Assembly (NCBI GenBank): GCA_030681195.1
Contig: JAUXXJ010000018.1
Location: 1-64,000, forward strand
Length of the DNA: 64,000 nt
Direction of reading: 5' to 3'
Source of the DNA: Rhodocyclaceae bacterium
Lineage (GTDB): Bacteria; Pseudomonadota; Gammaproteobacteria; Burkholderiales; Rhodocyclaceae
Position numbers and translations under genes: made by a program. Under the pieces are notes generated by a model. That model did not search any database and was not told the origin of the DNA. It was given only the letters and a program-made list of their open reading frames with translations. Shown one piece after another: positions 15,527 to 24,125 of this stretch (its first letter is position 1; every line of letters begins with the position of its first letter).

Positions 15527-16770
15527 TGCGGAAAAACATTCCTCTCGTAACCTCCAATCTAGCGAAGTACGCGCTTTTTCAGCCAATCCTGGAAAGGCTT
15601 GGCGTTGAATTGGTTACGCCGCCTCAATCCTGTCACGAAATTCAATCAGACGACTGGGTTGAAATCATCAAGGAGAAGGCCCGCGCTGCGGCACGATCCC
15701 TCGGTCGTCCCTGCATCGTGGACGATGCAGGACTCTTGCTCGATGCCTACCCCGGGTTCCCGGGTGCTTATACGAAGTCGATAATCCAATCGCTTGGAAG
15801 CGATGGGTTGATCAGGCTTCTTAATAATCAAACCCCATCCGGGTGTCTCGTCGCGAATCTGGCATGTTCTGACGGCGTCGAATGTCTTCACTGGATGGGG
15901 AGCGTTCAAGGCAACCTTGTCCCGAGCGAATTTCGCGGCGAAGGCCCCGGGCCGCTCCACGAGTGGTTCCAACCGAGAGCCAATGGGCCTTTTGCCAAGT
16001 CACTTCATCGATTAAGGGCTTGGCAGGCGCTGGAGCGCGATTGGCAGCTTTTATGCGATAAGGGATGGGCTTACCCGGCCGACGACGATCCGTTTTGCTA
16101 CACACTGGAGCCGACCTCTGGTTCGTGCGTGTTCTGCGTTGAACTCTCTGGCGACTGCGGTTCGATTTTTGAACAACTATCAGGTGGTTTGCCGAGGGAC
16201 AGGGTAGTGCATATGAGCACATCGTTTGTGCTCTTGCCACCGTTGGGCCAGTTCATGGAGGGTGGGTTGTTGCTTCTCACCCGTAAGCACGTGAAAAGCA
16301 TGGCGCACCTTGAAACTGGCCAAGTTTCAGAATTGGAAGATCTGATATCGGAGGTGACGACGACAATCCGTGGAGCATATGGCTCAAATCCGGTTGTTTT
16401 CGAACATGGGCCTGGGCGAGGAAGGGGGAAATCTACGTGCTGCGTTGATCACGCGCATCTGAATATTTTTCCGGCGGATGTGGATTTAATGCCACTCCTT
16501 AGCCAATTTCCTGGCCATGAAATCGGTTCGCTTAGTGATCTCGCCTCGCTGCGTGACAATTCCGATGATTACATATACGTTCAGCATGGAAACGGCACAC
16601 GCACAGTCCATTTCTCTGAGGACTTCCCGTCCCAATTCATTCGCCGTGAAATCACTAGGCAACTCGGATATCCGGAGCGTTGGCATTGGCGGGACTATCC
16701 GGGGATTGCAGAACTACGCACCACGTACGACAGGTTTCAGGGAGCGTTCGCCGAACATGTCTCTTTCTGA
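15523..16770 (+). CDS. HAM1/RdgB-like pyrophosphatase fused to HIT domain
   Basis: 415 residues; ATG 15523 overlaps the preceding stop by 4 bases, and a second ATG follows at 15526. Residues ~5-165 resemble the HAM1/ITPase family: 'VTSNLAKYALFQPIL', 'VEIIKEKARAA' and 'PCIVDDAGLLLDAYPGFPGAYTK'. These enzymes hydrolyse non-canonical (d)NTPs to monophosphates. Residues ~200-345 look like a HIT domain: 'CVFCVEL', then 'CCVDHAHLNIFP', where H310-A-H312-L-N314 replaces the third His of HxHxH by Asn, so the hydrolase may work differently or be inactive. Both halves act on nucleotides, which fits removal of a toxic or modified nucleotide, perhaps as self-protection. Such a fusion is unusual. Confidence 0.7.
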   Translation: MMRKNIPLVTSNLAKYALFQPILERLGVELVTPPQSCHEIQSDDWVEIIKEKARAAARSLGRPCIVDDAGLLLDAYPGFPGAYTKSIIQSLGSDGLIRLLNNQTPSGCLVANLACSDGVECLHWMGSVQGNLVPSEFRGEGPGPLHEWFQPRANGPFAKSLHRLRAWQALERDWQLLCDKGWAYPADDDPFCYTLEPTSGSCVFCVELSGDCGSIFEQLSGGLPRDRVVHMSTSFVLLPPLGQFMEGGLLLLTRKHVKSMAHLETGQVSELEDLISEVTTTIRGAYGSNPVVFEHGPGRGRGKSTCCVDHAHLNIFPADVDLMPLLSQFPGHEIGSLSDLASLRDNSDDYIYVQHGNGTRTVHFSEDFPSQFIRREITRQLGYPERWHWRDYPGIAELRTTYDRFQGAFAEHVSF

Positions 16771-17443
16771 ATATCTCTACGGCATTCCCGAGAGCGATCC
16801 CGACTTGTATGCCACACGTGACATAGACGCTATTGCCCGTCGCTGGGACTCCAAGGCCGCTCTATGGGACTTAGACTTGGAAGACAAGTCCGGTCACCTT
16901 AATGACAACGACGCTTACGGGCGCTTCATCGAATTGGGAAGACGGCTGGTGCTGGATCGGCAGAAACAGTGCTCGACGGGCAGCCTAGTCGATCTGGGCT
17001 GTGGAACCGGAGCCGTGCTCACCGAATTCTCCACGTATTTCGATAAATCTATCGGAATCGACATAAGCCAAGAAATGCTGAATGTCGCGGCATCGAAGTG
17101 CATTCGGAACGCGGAATGGTGCTTGGACGATGTTTTCGAGGGGGCCTGGTGCCGACGTAAGCACATCGCAGTGCTTTCCCGGGGGATCCTGCTTTCACAC
17201 TACGGTGAAATATTGGCGCAACTGCTAATCGCACAGACCGTGAAGGCGCTCGCTCCGGGCGGATTCGCGCTATTTGACTTCCTTTCCACGGAAGCGCCGG
17301 AGGCTAGCAAGATACTCGCGCCCAACAAGACGTATTTCTGTCCAGAGTGGCTCATTACCCAAGCAAAGCTCTTGGGTTCAAGAGGTGCCGTCGTTGCAGG
17401 AAGCCCAATTGACAGGGTTCGTTATTTGATCCTGAAAGATTAG
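16757..17443 (+). CDS. Class I SAM-dependent methyltransferase
   Basis: 228 residues from ATG 16757, which overlaps the end of the HAM1-HIT gene by 14 bases. The upstream in-frame extension lies inside that gene and was rejected. Motif I is 'LVDLGCGTG' (~77-85), followed by 'SIGIDISQEML', an acidic strand end, and 'ALAPGGFALFDFLS'. This is the UbiE/Methyltransf_11-like fold for small molecules. It is the last gene of the sigma-54 operon, so a modified nucleoside or a related product is a reasonable but unproven substrate. Confidence 0.75.
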   Translation: MSLSEYLYGIPESDPDLYATRDIDAIARRWDSKAALWDLDLEDKSGHLNDNDAYGRFIELGRRLVLDRQKQCSTGSLVDLGCGTGAVLTEFSTYFDKSIGIDISQEMLNVAASKCIRNAEWCLDDVFEGAWCRRKHIAVLSRGILLSHYGEILAQLLIAQTVKALAPGGFALFDFLSTEAPEASKILAPNKTYFCPEWLITQAKLLGSRGAVVAGSPIDRVRYLILKD

Positions 17444-17501
17444 TGAGTATTCGCCGACAGCGCATATGGCAACAACCAGCCAACAAACAGGAGAAGGGTC
17501 C

Positions 17502-18170
17502 ATGGAACTTGATAGTCAAGCCCTTGACAGGATGCTGTCTGGCGGAAGCGGTTACCTTGAGCACTCTGGAGACAATACCCGATGGCTCATGTTGGGGGAC
17601 TTCACCCATGCCAGCGTCGATGTATTGGAGCGACTGGCAGCCGGAATGCCGAATATAGAAGGAATCGAACTAGGGCTGAATCGTCTATCGCCGCACGGAG
17701 CCAAGGTGCTGCTCGGGATGACCACCGGTTTCTTGATGCTGACGGATCTTCATGCCCTAGACGAGCAAACCGCTATCGTACTGGGAGCATGCCCATTCGA
17801 TAACCGACCGATCCGGCACCTAAGGCTTGGGATGCCGATTTCAGCGCAGACGGCAGCAGGGTTGGTCGGAGCGCCACCACCGGAGGGATACTGCGACAGG
17901 CCACTCGCGGTCTCGGTACCATCCATCAACTTGCCGGTCGCTCAGGCGCTGGCTCATCACACCCATGAGCTTTATCTGGAGGTGCGGGATCAGCCGCTTT
18001 CGCCAGATGTTGCGACGGCGCTTTCCGGTCATGCCGGATACAACCTGACACTGGACTGCGATGGCGGGTTCACCCATGAAACCTTGCGGGCCTTGTCCGG
18101 CAATCTGGCGAAACGCGTCCGGAAGGCAGAGCGGCAGAACCGGGTTTATGTCGTTGCTCATGCTATGTAG
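17502..18170 (+). CDS. Hypothetical protein of the mobile element
   Basis: 222 residues from ATG 17502, with a strong AGGAGAAGGG just upstream. No recognised domain. Weakly repetitive leucine-rich phrases ('VDVLERLAAGMPNIEGIELGLNRLSPHGAKVLLGM', 'IRHLRLGMPISAQTAAGLVGA', 'LPVAQALAHHTHELYLEV') could reflect a repeat-type scaffold. It starts 58 bp after the methyltransferase gene, and I place it with the element backbone rather than the nucleotide cassette because its neighbours downstream are of that type. Confidence 0.6.
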   Translation: MELDSQALDRMLSGGSGYLEHSGDNTRWLMLGDFTHASVDVLERLAAGMPNIEGIELGLNRLSPHGAKVLLGMTTGFLMLTDLHALDEQTAIVLGACPFDNRPIRHLRLGMPISAQTAAGLVGAPPPEGYCDRPLAVSVPSINLPVAQALAHHTHELYLEVRDQPLSPDVATALSGHAGYNLTLDCDGGFTHETLRALSGNLAKRVRKAERQNRVYVVAHAM

Positions 18171-18222
18171 CCGTGCGCTTAACCGACGCCCCGTCGAACA
18201 TTTCACCATGAGAGATAAATCC

Positions 18223-18687
18223 ATGCAGTACACCAACGCCAACACCTTGCCCATTGAATTTGTGCGCGACATCTTCGCCTCCCTGTCTGGATCGAATGTA
18301 GCGGACTTCGATGAAGCCGACTTTGCCGAATTACCTGCTCAATGCCCGGTAAGCGCGACGTTCGGTATTTCACATAGCCTCAATGATATTGAGGATGCCG
18401 TCAGTTCGGCCTTTCCATACCCGGCAGGCACCCAGCGTGACGCCCTTGTCGCGGTGCACTGCAACGGACTGGACATGACACGCTACCAAGCCTTGTCGGA
18501 CGCCTTGCGCCGGAAGGTGCCTGGCTCGCTATTCATCAGTGTGAACCCCAAAAGTAACACTCTGCCTCCAGGCACTGCCTCGATCATCCTTCTTGCCATT
18601 TCGCCAGGGAACAAAACCAAGAAGCCGCTGAGTCATCCCTACCTGAAATTGGTTGTCGAAGGTGAATCCAAAGGGCAACCGAATTAG
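18223..18687 (+). CDS. Hypothetical protein
   Basis: 154 residues from ATG 18223 (GAGA ~10 bases upstream; ATG 18208 is equally possible). Contains 'LPIEFVRDIFASLSGSNVADFDEADFAELPAQCPVSATFGI' and 'VPGSLFISVNPKSNTLPPGTASIILLAISPG'. No domain recognised, no signal peptide. It lies between a hypothetical gene and a PcfJ-like gene in the same direction. Confidence 0.55.
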   Translation: MQYTNANTLPIEFVRDIFASLSGSNVADFDEADFAELPAQCPVSATFGISHSLNDIEDAVSSAFPYPAGTQRDALVAVHCNGLDMTRYQALSDALRRKVPGSLFISVNPKSNTLPPGTASIILLAISPGNKTKKPLSHPYLKLVVEGESKGQPN

Positions 18688-18778
18688 CGATGAACAGCAA
18701 TGTCAAGGGCGAAATCCCAGTCGCTGTATCCGGGGCCTAGCCATCGCGGTAACCATATCACCCGCCAGCGAGCAACCT

Positions 18779-20182
18779 ATGTCTAGTTCTTCTGACTCTT
18801 GCCAGTACTGGATCCTCCATCAGGATCCTATGGTGAGGCGCAATCGGCTTCAAGCGATGAATGACTTCCCTATCGTCGCAGCTGCCGTGATCAATTCATT
18901 TCATACCCCCCGCGATCCTGTCCTTCACACATTACAGTCGGTCATCGACAAAGGCGAGCCGCTGATCAGCTCGCTGTCGCGGTTGGCGGGGGTGACCAAA
19001 GGAAGCATTCGTGCATTGCGCGGTGTAAAGCCTGGCGATGATGCTGGCCCTGTCAATCTAGTACTTCTCTTGCGAGCCTTGGACAAGATTACTCCCGACA
19101 AGCGTCCGCGTGATGGCAACAAGTGGCAACTCTTTGAGAATCTGCTGCGCTGGGCAGAGGGAGAGCGCAGTCGGATAATCGATTCGCCGAAATACTCAGA
19201 AGACCTGGCGACACATATCGTGGCTGGCCTGATGGCGGCGGGCGAAACACAGATCGTACGTTGGATCGGCCACAATTTGGAACTTTTGGATGGCATCGAT
19301 GATTATCTGGATTACGCCGGCTTGTGGTGTGCAACTGGTGCAGGCGGGGAGGTTGTCAGTTCCGCATACGTGAAGTCCCGTGCTCGCCGGACCGTTCGAG
19401 ATGCATTGATGATGCGTTACCCAGCAAAAGAAATCCTGCGGCAGGTGAATTGCTGGCACAAGGAAATAAACAACCCGGCAAACAGCCTGCCACTGGATAC
19501 ATCGGTCCCGGACGAGTGGCCAGCTTTGCCGGGTTTGCCTCATGTCTGCGGTGACCTGACGATCGTGTCGCTGACCAGCAATAGCCAATTGATTGCCGAA
19601 GGAATGCAGCTTAAGCATTGTGTTCGGGTTTATACCGACTCATGCTGGTCAGGAGCGAGACATATCGTGTCCATCCGGGATGCTGCTGGGCAAAGCCTGT
19701 CCACCGCAGAACTGTCGATTTCTGAAACCGCTGATTTCCGATATGACCTCTCCGTAGATCAGCATCATTCCTTCGCGAATGGAATGCCTTCCCAAGCATG
19801 CACCACTGCCTTGGCCGACTACATGCAATCAATAGCCAGTGATGAGGCGCAGGCCGATCTGGAGGAAGTGTGTGAATTCCATCAGTTTCGCCGGGGGGAA
19901 TTGGGGGAATCAGGACTTTGCGACGATGGACGTTCTGCATCCATGGTGAGCAACATCATGCGAAAGATTCTGTCTGACTACGACTGTGCTAGAGATTGGC
20001 TGCTGGACCAGCTCGATATCGAAGATACCTGGTACCGGCTCGACAATGAGCGCGCAGCCAAGGCGCTGAGTAAATTCCGCTTGGACGAGACCTTGTCGGA
20101 TAAGGATGCATTCGAGCTTGCATGGGACACAGGGCAGTGGGAATGCATGGATGCTGGACTGCGCCCAGCAATGGAAAGATAA
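18779..20182 (+). CDS. PcfJ-like mobile-element protein
   Basis: 467 residues from ATG 18779; earlier in-frame starts overlap the previous gene. The central-to-C-terminal part (~270-370) has the PcfJ pattern: 'GMQLKHCVRVYTDSCWSGARHIVSIRDAAGQSLSTAELSIS...VDQHHSFANG', i.e. M-x-HCV-x2-Y-x-C-x2-G-x3-I-x-S-I. PcfJ-like proteins are common on conjugative plasmids and integrative elements, and their function is unclear. A tail of ~100 residues ('WLLDQLDIEDTWYRLDNERA') is extra. Confidence 0.65.
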   Translation: MSSSSDSCQYWILHQDPMVRRNRLQAMNDFPIVAAAVINSFHTPRDPVLHTLQSVIDKGEPLISSLSRLAGVTKGSIRALRGVKPGDDAGPVNLVLLLRALDKITPDKRPRDGNKWQLFENLLRWAEGERSRIIDSPKYSEDLATHIVAGLMAAGETQIVRWIGHNLELLDGIDDYLDYAGLWCATGAGGEVVSSAYVKSRARRTVRDALMMRYPAKEILRQVNCWHKEINNPANSLPLDTSVPDEWPALPGLPHVCGDLTIVSLTSNSQLIAEGMQLKHCVRVYTDSCWSGARHIVSIRDAAGQSLSTAELSISETADFRYDLSVDQHHSFANGMPSQACTTALADYMQSIASDEAQADLEEVCEFHQFRRGELGESGLCDDGRSASMVSNIMRKILSDYDCARDWLLDQLDIEDTWYRLDNERAAKALSKFRLDETLSDKDAFELAWDTGQWECMDAGLRPAMER

Positions 20183-20233
20183 CTACGACTAACATATTTT
20201 TAAAGAGTTTGAAAAGAGCATACCGAAGCCACC

Positions 20234-20404
20234 TCAACTACTGCCCTGAGAATACCGATCCTCCAGCATCCCCAGAATCTCATCCACCATCTTCGTCCCC
20301 CGCATCGCGCACGCCGCTTTGATACGCGCATGCAGCCCGGCCGGAATATCCAGCGTCAGCCGCTTCTTGGGTTCTGTCTCTGGTTGGCGGGGGGGACAGT
20401 ACAC
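20234..20404 (-). pseudogene. Remnant of a ribbon-helix-helix partition-type gene
   Basis: The leftward frame encodes 'PKKRLTLDIPAGLHARI' and 'KAACAMRGTKMVDEILGMLEDRYS' before a stop at 20234. This is the C-terminal ribbon-helix-helix domain seen in small plasmid-partition/ParG-like proteins. Upstream the frame runs into a stop (complement of ~20419) with only GTG candidates, so the normal N-terminal half (about 30-40 residues) is missing. It is probably a 5'-truncated fragment left by rearrangement. Confidence 0.5.
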
Positions 20405-20452
20405 TACCACCGCAGCACATTGCTAACATTGAACATTCGTAAGGATATTGTC

Positions 20453-21307
20453 ATGCTGGGTATTGAGAGCGTAAATTTCGATGCCGACGAGCGCGATGTG
20501 AAAGGCGCGAACACGGAGGATGCCGGGCTCAAAATCCTTGCAAATGTTGCGAAGGCTTCGAGAAGGCAAATCAAGGTTGTCGAGCGCGTGGCACCTGGGA
20601 ATGTCGGGGAGTTCGATGCCATCTGTTGCACGGACTCCGGCATTTACTTCATCGAGATGAAACGCCTCGGCGGGAAGTTTGGCGAATTCTCCATGCTAGA
20701 TCGACAGATTCGGCTGTCCGCAGGTCGGCAAGAAAAAGTCATACCGAATCCGGCCTTGAAGTTCAAACACAAGGTGGATCGGCTGATCGCTGAGGAATTC
20801 AACACCAGCGAAAACTGGAAAGTGGTCAAACGCCTGTTCTCAGGGCATGTTCCGGTTCATTCCATACTATGTTTCGGACCGTCAACAAGCTTCGAGGAAG
20901 GAATCCCGGTATCAGAGAAAAACATCACCATTTGCACTACCCGGACGCTGGGCAAAACCCTGAAGGATATTCATTCAGAGCGTGAACAAGTTTTCGGCGT
21001 CGGGTCGCAAATGGCGGCTCTGGTGGAATTCTGGCCGCGTTGGGGAATACTCACGATGACCGGCAAGCGGGGTTTCTTCCGGTGCAGCATTTCAAAGATT
21101 GGGCAGGGTAGAAGCGATGCCACTGTCTGGGGGCTTACAGCGCTCGAGTCTGATGGGGCTCGTTTGAAATATACCTATGGTAAAGATCGCAAGAGGACTA
21201 CCGCATTCGATGAACTCGTTTTATTGCGCGCCTACCATGACGGAAGCGAGCGAGCCATTGGCATCGAACCCGGCACTCGCTTCCGCTGGCGTATCATGGG
21301 CCGCTAG
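20453..21307 (+). CDS. NERD-domain (nuclease-related) protein
   Basis: 284 residues from ATG 20453 (AAGGATAT just upstream). The first ~130 residues fit the NERD domain: 'DAGLKILANVAKASRRQIKVVERVAPGNVGEFDAICCTDSGIYFIEMKRLGGKFG', with the GEFDxx...E-x-K core of restriction-like nucleases. The remainder is unrecognised and ends with 'ERAIGIEPGTRFRWRIMGR'. NERD proteins are linked to DNA processing on plasmids and in defence loci. It follows a truncated gene and precedes a short hypothetical gene. Confidence 0.6.
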   Translation: MLGIESVNFDADERDVKGANTEDAGLKILANVAKASRRQIKVVERVAPGNVGEFDAICCTDSGIYFIEMKRLGGKFGEFSMLDRQIRLSAGRQEKVIPNPALKFKHKVDRLIAEEFNTSENWKVVKRLFSGHVPVHSILCFGPSTSFEEGIPVSEKNITICTTRTLGKTLKDIHSEREQVFGVGSQMAALVEFWPRWGILTMTGKRGFFRCSISKIGQGRSDATVWGLTALESDGARLKYTYGKDRKRTTAFDELVLLRAYHDGSERAIGIEPGTRFRWRIMGR

Positions 21308-21377
21308 GTGGCGCTCGCAGGACGATGACTTTTGACGCATTCTTATCGACTACCATCCATGCCACGATCTAAGTTGC

Positions 21378-21695
21378 ATGCCTAAGTCCAGCTTCCTGTT
21401 GGTGCCATTCAGCTCAGCCGACACTCCCATCGACTTCGATATTGATTTTGAGACAGGCGATGTCGGCGGCAGGGATGCAGCTCGTGTTGTAGGTTTATGT
21501 GTAGCCGCGATGGAGGATGGTTTTGTCGTTGGTCATCCTTACCCGACTTCCTATGACATCACCAATCCATTCATCAATATCCAAGAACTCTCTGTAGTGC
21601 TCGGGCAATATTGGCGGCTGGACGGGGAACTGATCGATTCGTATCCCAAAGCCGAGTCCGACGAGGGAAGTTCAGATATCCCGGTCGTGTATTAG
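21378..21695 (+). CDS. Small acidic hypothetical protein
   Basis: 105 residues, acidic, with 'PIDFDIDFETGDVGGRDAARVVGLCVAAMEDGFVVGHPYPTSYDITNPFINIQELSVVLGQYW'. No recognised domain and only a weak ribosome site. It lies 14 bp before the SRAP gene in the same direction, which supports it being a real gene of that unit. Confidence 0.45.
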   Translation: MPKSSFLLVPFSSADTPIDFDIDFETGDVGGRDAARVVGLCVAAMEDGFVVGHPYPTSYDITNPFINIQELSVVLGQYWRLDGELIDSYPKAESDEGSSDIPVVY

Positions 21696-21709
21696 GTCGA
21701 TACGTCACC

Positions 21710-22402
21710 ATGTGTGGTCGCTACGTGCTGAGCGGTACCCCATCCGATCTTTCCACATATTTCGGCCTGCAGGATTGTCCTGATTTCTCGCCACGGTTCA
21801 ACATCGCACCACAAAGCGATATACCTGTCATCCGTCAGCGACCGGAGATCGGGCTCGTCGGTCAGATCGTCCGATGGGGTTTGGTCCCCTCCTGGGCCAA
21901 GGATTCCTCCATTGGCGCAAAGCTGAACAATGCCCGTGCTGAGACTGTCGCTGACAAGCCATCCTTTCGATCCAGCTTTACCCGACATCGCTGCATCATC
22001 CCTGCCAGCGGTTACTTCGAGTGGCAGGCAGTATCCAGAAACGGCAAGGCATTCAAGCAGCCTTGGTACATTCGGCCGACGGAGGAGAATGCCTACTTTG
22101 CCATGGCTGGACTACTGGCCAAATGGGTTGCTCCAGATGGTACCAACCTCATCACAGCTTGTGTCATCACCACCGAGCCCAATGGCGTCATGACCCCGAT
22201 CCATGATCGGATGCCCGTCATTCTCAGCGAAAATGACATCGGTACGTGGCTTGATCCCGGCAACAATGACCGGAGTGTTCTGACCCCAATGCTCAAGTCT
22301 GCTGCGGATGAAACAATGAATGCCGTGCCTGTCAGCTTGTCCGTAAATCGTGCAGGCAATGAGGGACCAGAGTTGATCCAGGCCATCGAGCTTCCAGAAT
22401 AA
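21710..22402 (+). CDS. yedK: SRAP-domain abasic-site protein (YedK/HMCES family)
   Basis: 230 residues from ATG 21710, so the catalytic cysteine is at position 2 ('MCGRYVLSG'), as the family requires. Other motifs: 'PRFNIAPQSDIPVI', 'VRWGLVPSWAKDSSIGAKLNNARAETVADKPSFR', 'RCIIPASGYFEWQ' and 'PIHDRMPVIL'. SRAP proteins crosslink to abasic sites in single-stranded DNA and protect them. On a conjugative element this could guard the transferred strand. It sits 100 bp ahead of the TraW gene. Confidence 0.88.
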   Translation: MCGRYVLSGTPSDLSTYFGLQDCPDFSPRFNIAPQSDIPVIRQRPEIGLVGQIVRWGLVPSWAKDSSIGAKLNNARAETVADKPSFRSSFTRHRCIIPASGYFEWQAVSRNGKAFKQPWYIRPTEENAYFAMAGLLAKWVAPDGTNLITACVITTEPNGVMTPIHDRMPVILSENDIGTWLDPGNNDRSVLTPMLKSAADETMNAVPVSLSVNRAGNEGPELIQAIELPE

Positions 22403-22416
22403 GTTCGACTTCGATT

Positions 22417-22435
22417 GATGCTCCAGTGGAGCATC
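22417..22435. other. Perfect palindrome between SRAP and traW genes
   Basis: GATGCTCCA-G-TGGAGCATC is a 9-bp perfect inverted repeat around a single base, 15 bp after the SRAP stop codon and 68 bp before traW. No T-run follows, so it looks more like a protein-binding site or part of an attenuator than an intrinsic terminator. Confidence 0.4.
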
Positions 22436-22502
22436 GAAATGCGACCAAAAAAGCCGCATTTCAAAATCCGCAGAGCGGCCTGCAACACCAGAATCGCCCC
22501 CC

Positions 22503-23126
22503 ATGCGGATTCCTGGTTTGTCACTGCTGTTGTCGATTGCGGCCTCTTCACTTCCTGTTTTGGCGGCGGATATTGGGACTGTGGGGCCGACCTATGAAAT
22601 TGCCGAACCGGATCTGATCGAGGTCATCAAGTCCAGACTGGATCGGATGGCCCGAACCGGGGAGCTTGCGCGAAAGCAGTCGGAGTATCGGGATCGGGTC
22701 GTTCAAGGGATCGAGTCTCCCAAATCCATCGCAGGCATCCGGCCGACCCAATTGCCGAGAACTTTTCATGTGAATCCGGCGATGGTGCTGGCCCGCGATA
22801 TTCGGGATAACGCAGGGAAGCTATTGTTCGCCAAGGGTACCCAGGTCAATCCTCTGGAACTGGTCTCACTCTCAAAACGTCTGGTGTTTTTCGATGGCGG
22901 AGATGCGCGGCAGGTCGCGTTCGCCAAGCAAGCGCTGGGTAGTGCAGGGGCAGGTACCAAACCGATTCTGGTGGGCGGCCAACCCCTCAAATTGATGCGA
23001 AGCTGGAAGCGTCCTGTCTACTTCGATCAAGGCGGCACGCTGGTAAAGCGGCTCGGGATTCAACAGGTCCCGGCCATTGTGAGCCAGGACGGCAAGCGGT
23101 TGCGAATCGATGAAGTTCGTCCCTAA
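22503..23126 (+). CDS. traW: Conjugal transfer protein TraW
   Basis: 207 residues with a signal peptide (cleavage near 'PVLA-ADIG', ~22). The rest follows TraW: 'LARKQSEYRDRVVQGIESP', 'RTFHVNPAMVLARDIRDNAGKLLFAKGTQVNPLELVSLSKRLVFFDG' and a thioredoxin-like C-terminal part 'RPVYFDQGGTLVKRLGIQQVPAIVSQDGKRL'. TraW is a periplasmic protein of F-type systems needed for pilus assembly together with TraU and TrbC. It overlaps the traU start by 17 bases. Confidence 0.85.
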   Translation: MRIPGLSLLLSIAASSLPVLAADIGTVGPTYEIAEPDLIEVIKSRLDRMARTGELARKQSEYRDRVVQGIESPKSIAGIRPTQLPRTFHVNPAMVLARDIRDNAGKLLFAKGTQVNPLELVSLSKRLVFFDGGDARQVAFAKQALGSAGAGTKPILVGGQPLKLMRSWKRPVYFDQGGTLVKRLGIQQVPAIVSQDGKRLRIDEVRP

Positions 23127-24123
23127 CGCCCTGCTGACTGCCGTGATGGTGTGGTTACTGCTGATGCCTGCCGGGGCAGGGGCCACAGCGACCTGCACGG
23201 GAAGATTTGCCAATCCCATAACCGACATCTGCTGGAGCTGCATGATGCCCTTGCGCTTTGGTGGCATGGATTTGCTGTCGCTAGACCAGGAGGACACACC
23301 GAACCCCGGCGGGTCGGCCGTCTGCATGTGTCCATCCCAGCTTCGTGTCGGATTCAAGGTGAGTTTCTGGGAGCCGGTCCGACGGGTGGATGTGGTGAGG
23401 CGACCGTTCTGCATGACCAGCCTTGGCGGGATCGAACTCAATCCCGGCTTCGATGCGCCGCGAGGTTCCCGCTTCAGTCAGGACAGCACCTCCACGTCGT
23501 CCTTCTATCAGGTCCATTGGTATGTCGATCCGGTCATTTTCTGGCTGGAGGCGATTTTCGATAACGCCTGCCTGGAGCAAAGCTCGTTCGATGTGGCGTA
23601 TCTCACCGAGCTCGATCCGATGTGGAATGACGACGAGCTGACCTTCATTTTCAACCCCGACGTGGCGCTCTTCGGCACTTTGCCGGCACGCGCGGCGTGC
23701 GCGGCCGATTGCGTCGCCGCGACGGTGGGATTTCCGTCAAACACCTTGTTCTGGTGTGCTGGTTGCCAGGGAAGCCTGTATCCCCTGAATGGCAATGTGC
23801 AGGCGCATATCGGTGGCGTGCAGGCCTCCAGCCTCGAAATGACGCGGCTGATCGCCAAGATGCACCGCGAGGGTTTGATGTGGGCCGCCTCGGGTGAGGA
23901 TGGCCTGTGCGGTTACTACCCGCAGCCCATCATGGACAAGACCAATTACAAGTACCAGATGCTGTATCCGATTCCCCAGACAGAGAAGATTGCCGGGAAG
24001 TGCTGCCAGCCACTGGGGCGCTCGACGATTCTCTGGGGTGCCGGCAAGGAGTATCCCTTCGAGGGCGAGGATTTCGCCTACATGGTGTTCCGCAAGCGGA
24101 ACTGCTGCCAGGGAGCATTTTGA
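23110..24123 (+). CDS. traU: Conjugal transfer protein TraU
   Basis: 337 residues, signal peptide ~1-27. Cysteine-rich and typical of TraU: 'CTGRFANPITDICWSCMMPLRFGGMDLL', 'NPGGSAVCMCPS', 'VSFWEPVRRVDVVRRPFCMTSLGGIELN', 'GSLYPLNGNVQAHIGGVQASSLEMTRLIAKMHREGLMW' and 'GRSTILWGAGKEYPFEGEDFAYMVFRKRNCC'. TraU acts in the periplasm in DNA transfer and mating-pair stabilisation of F-type systems. Length equals the usual ~330. Confidence 0.9.
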   Translation: MKFVPNALLTAVMVWLLLMPAGAGATATCTGRFANPITDICWSCMMPLRFGGMDLLSLDQEDTPNPGGSAVCMCPSQLRVGFKVSFWEPVRRVDVVRRPFCMTSLGGIELNPGFDAPRGSRFSQDSTSTSSFYQVHWYVDPVIFWLEAIFDNACLEQSSFDVAYLTELDPMWNDDELTFIFNPDVALFGTLPARAACAADCVAATVGFPSNTLFWCAGCQGSLYPLNGNVQAHIGGVQASSLEMTRLIAKMHREGLMWAASGEDGLCGYYPQPIMDKTNYKYQMLYPIPQTEKIAGKCCQPLGRSTILWGAGKEYPFEGEDFAYMVFRKRNCCQGAF

Positions 24124-24125
24124 CT

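Noticed and set aside
16517-16756. N-terminal extension of the methyltransferase
   Set aside because: It lies wholly inside the HAM1-HIT gene in another frame and shows no domain character.
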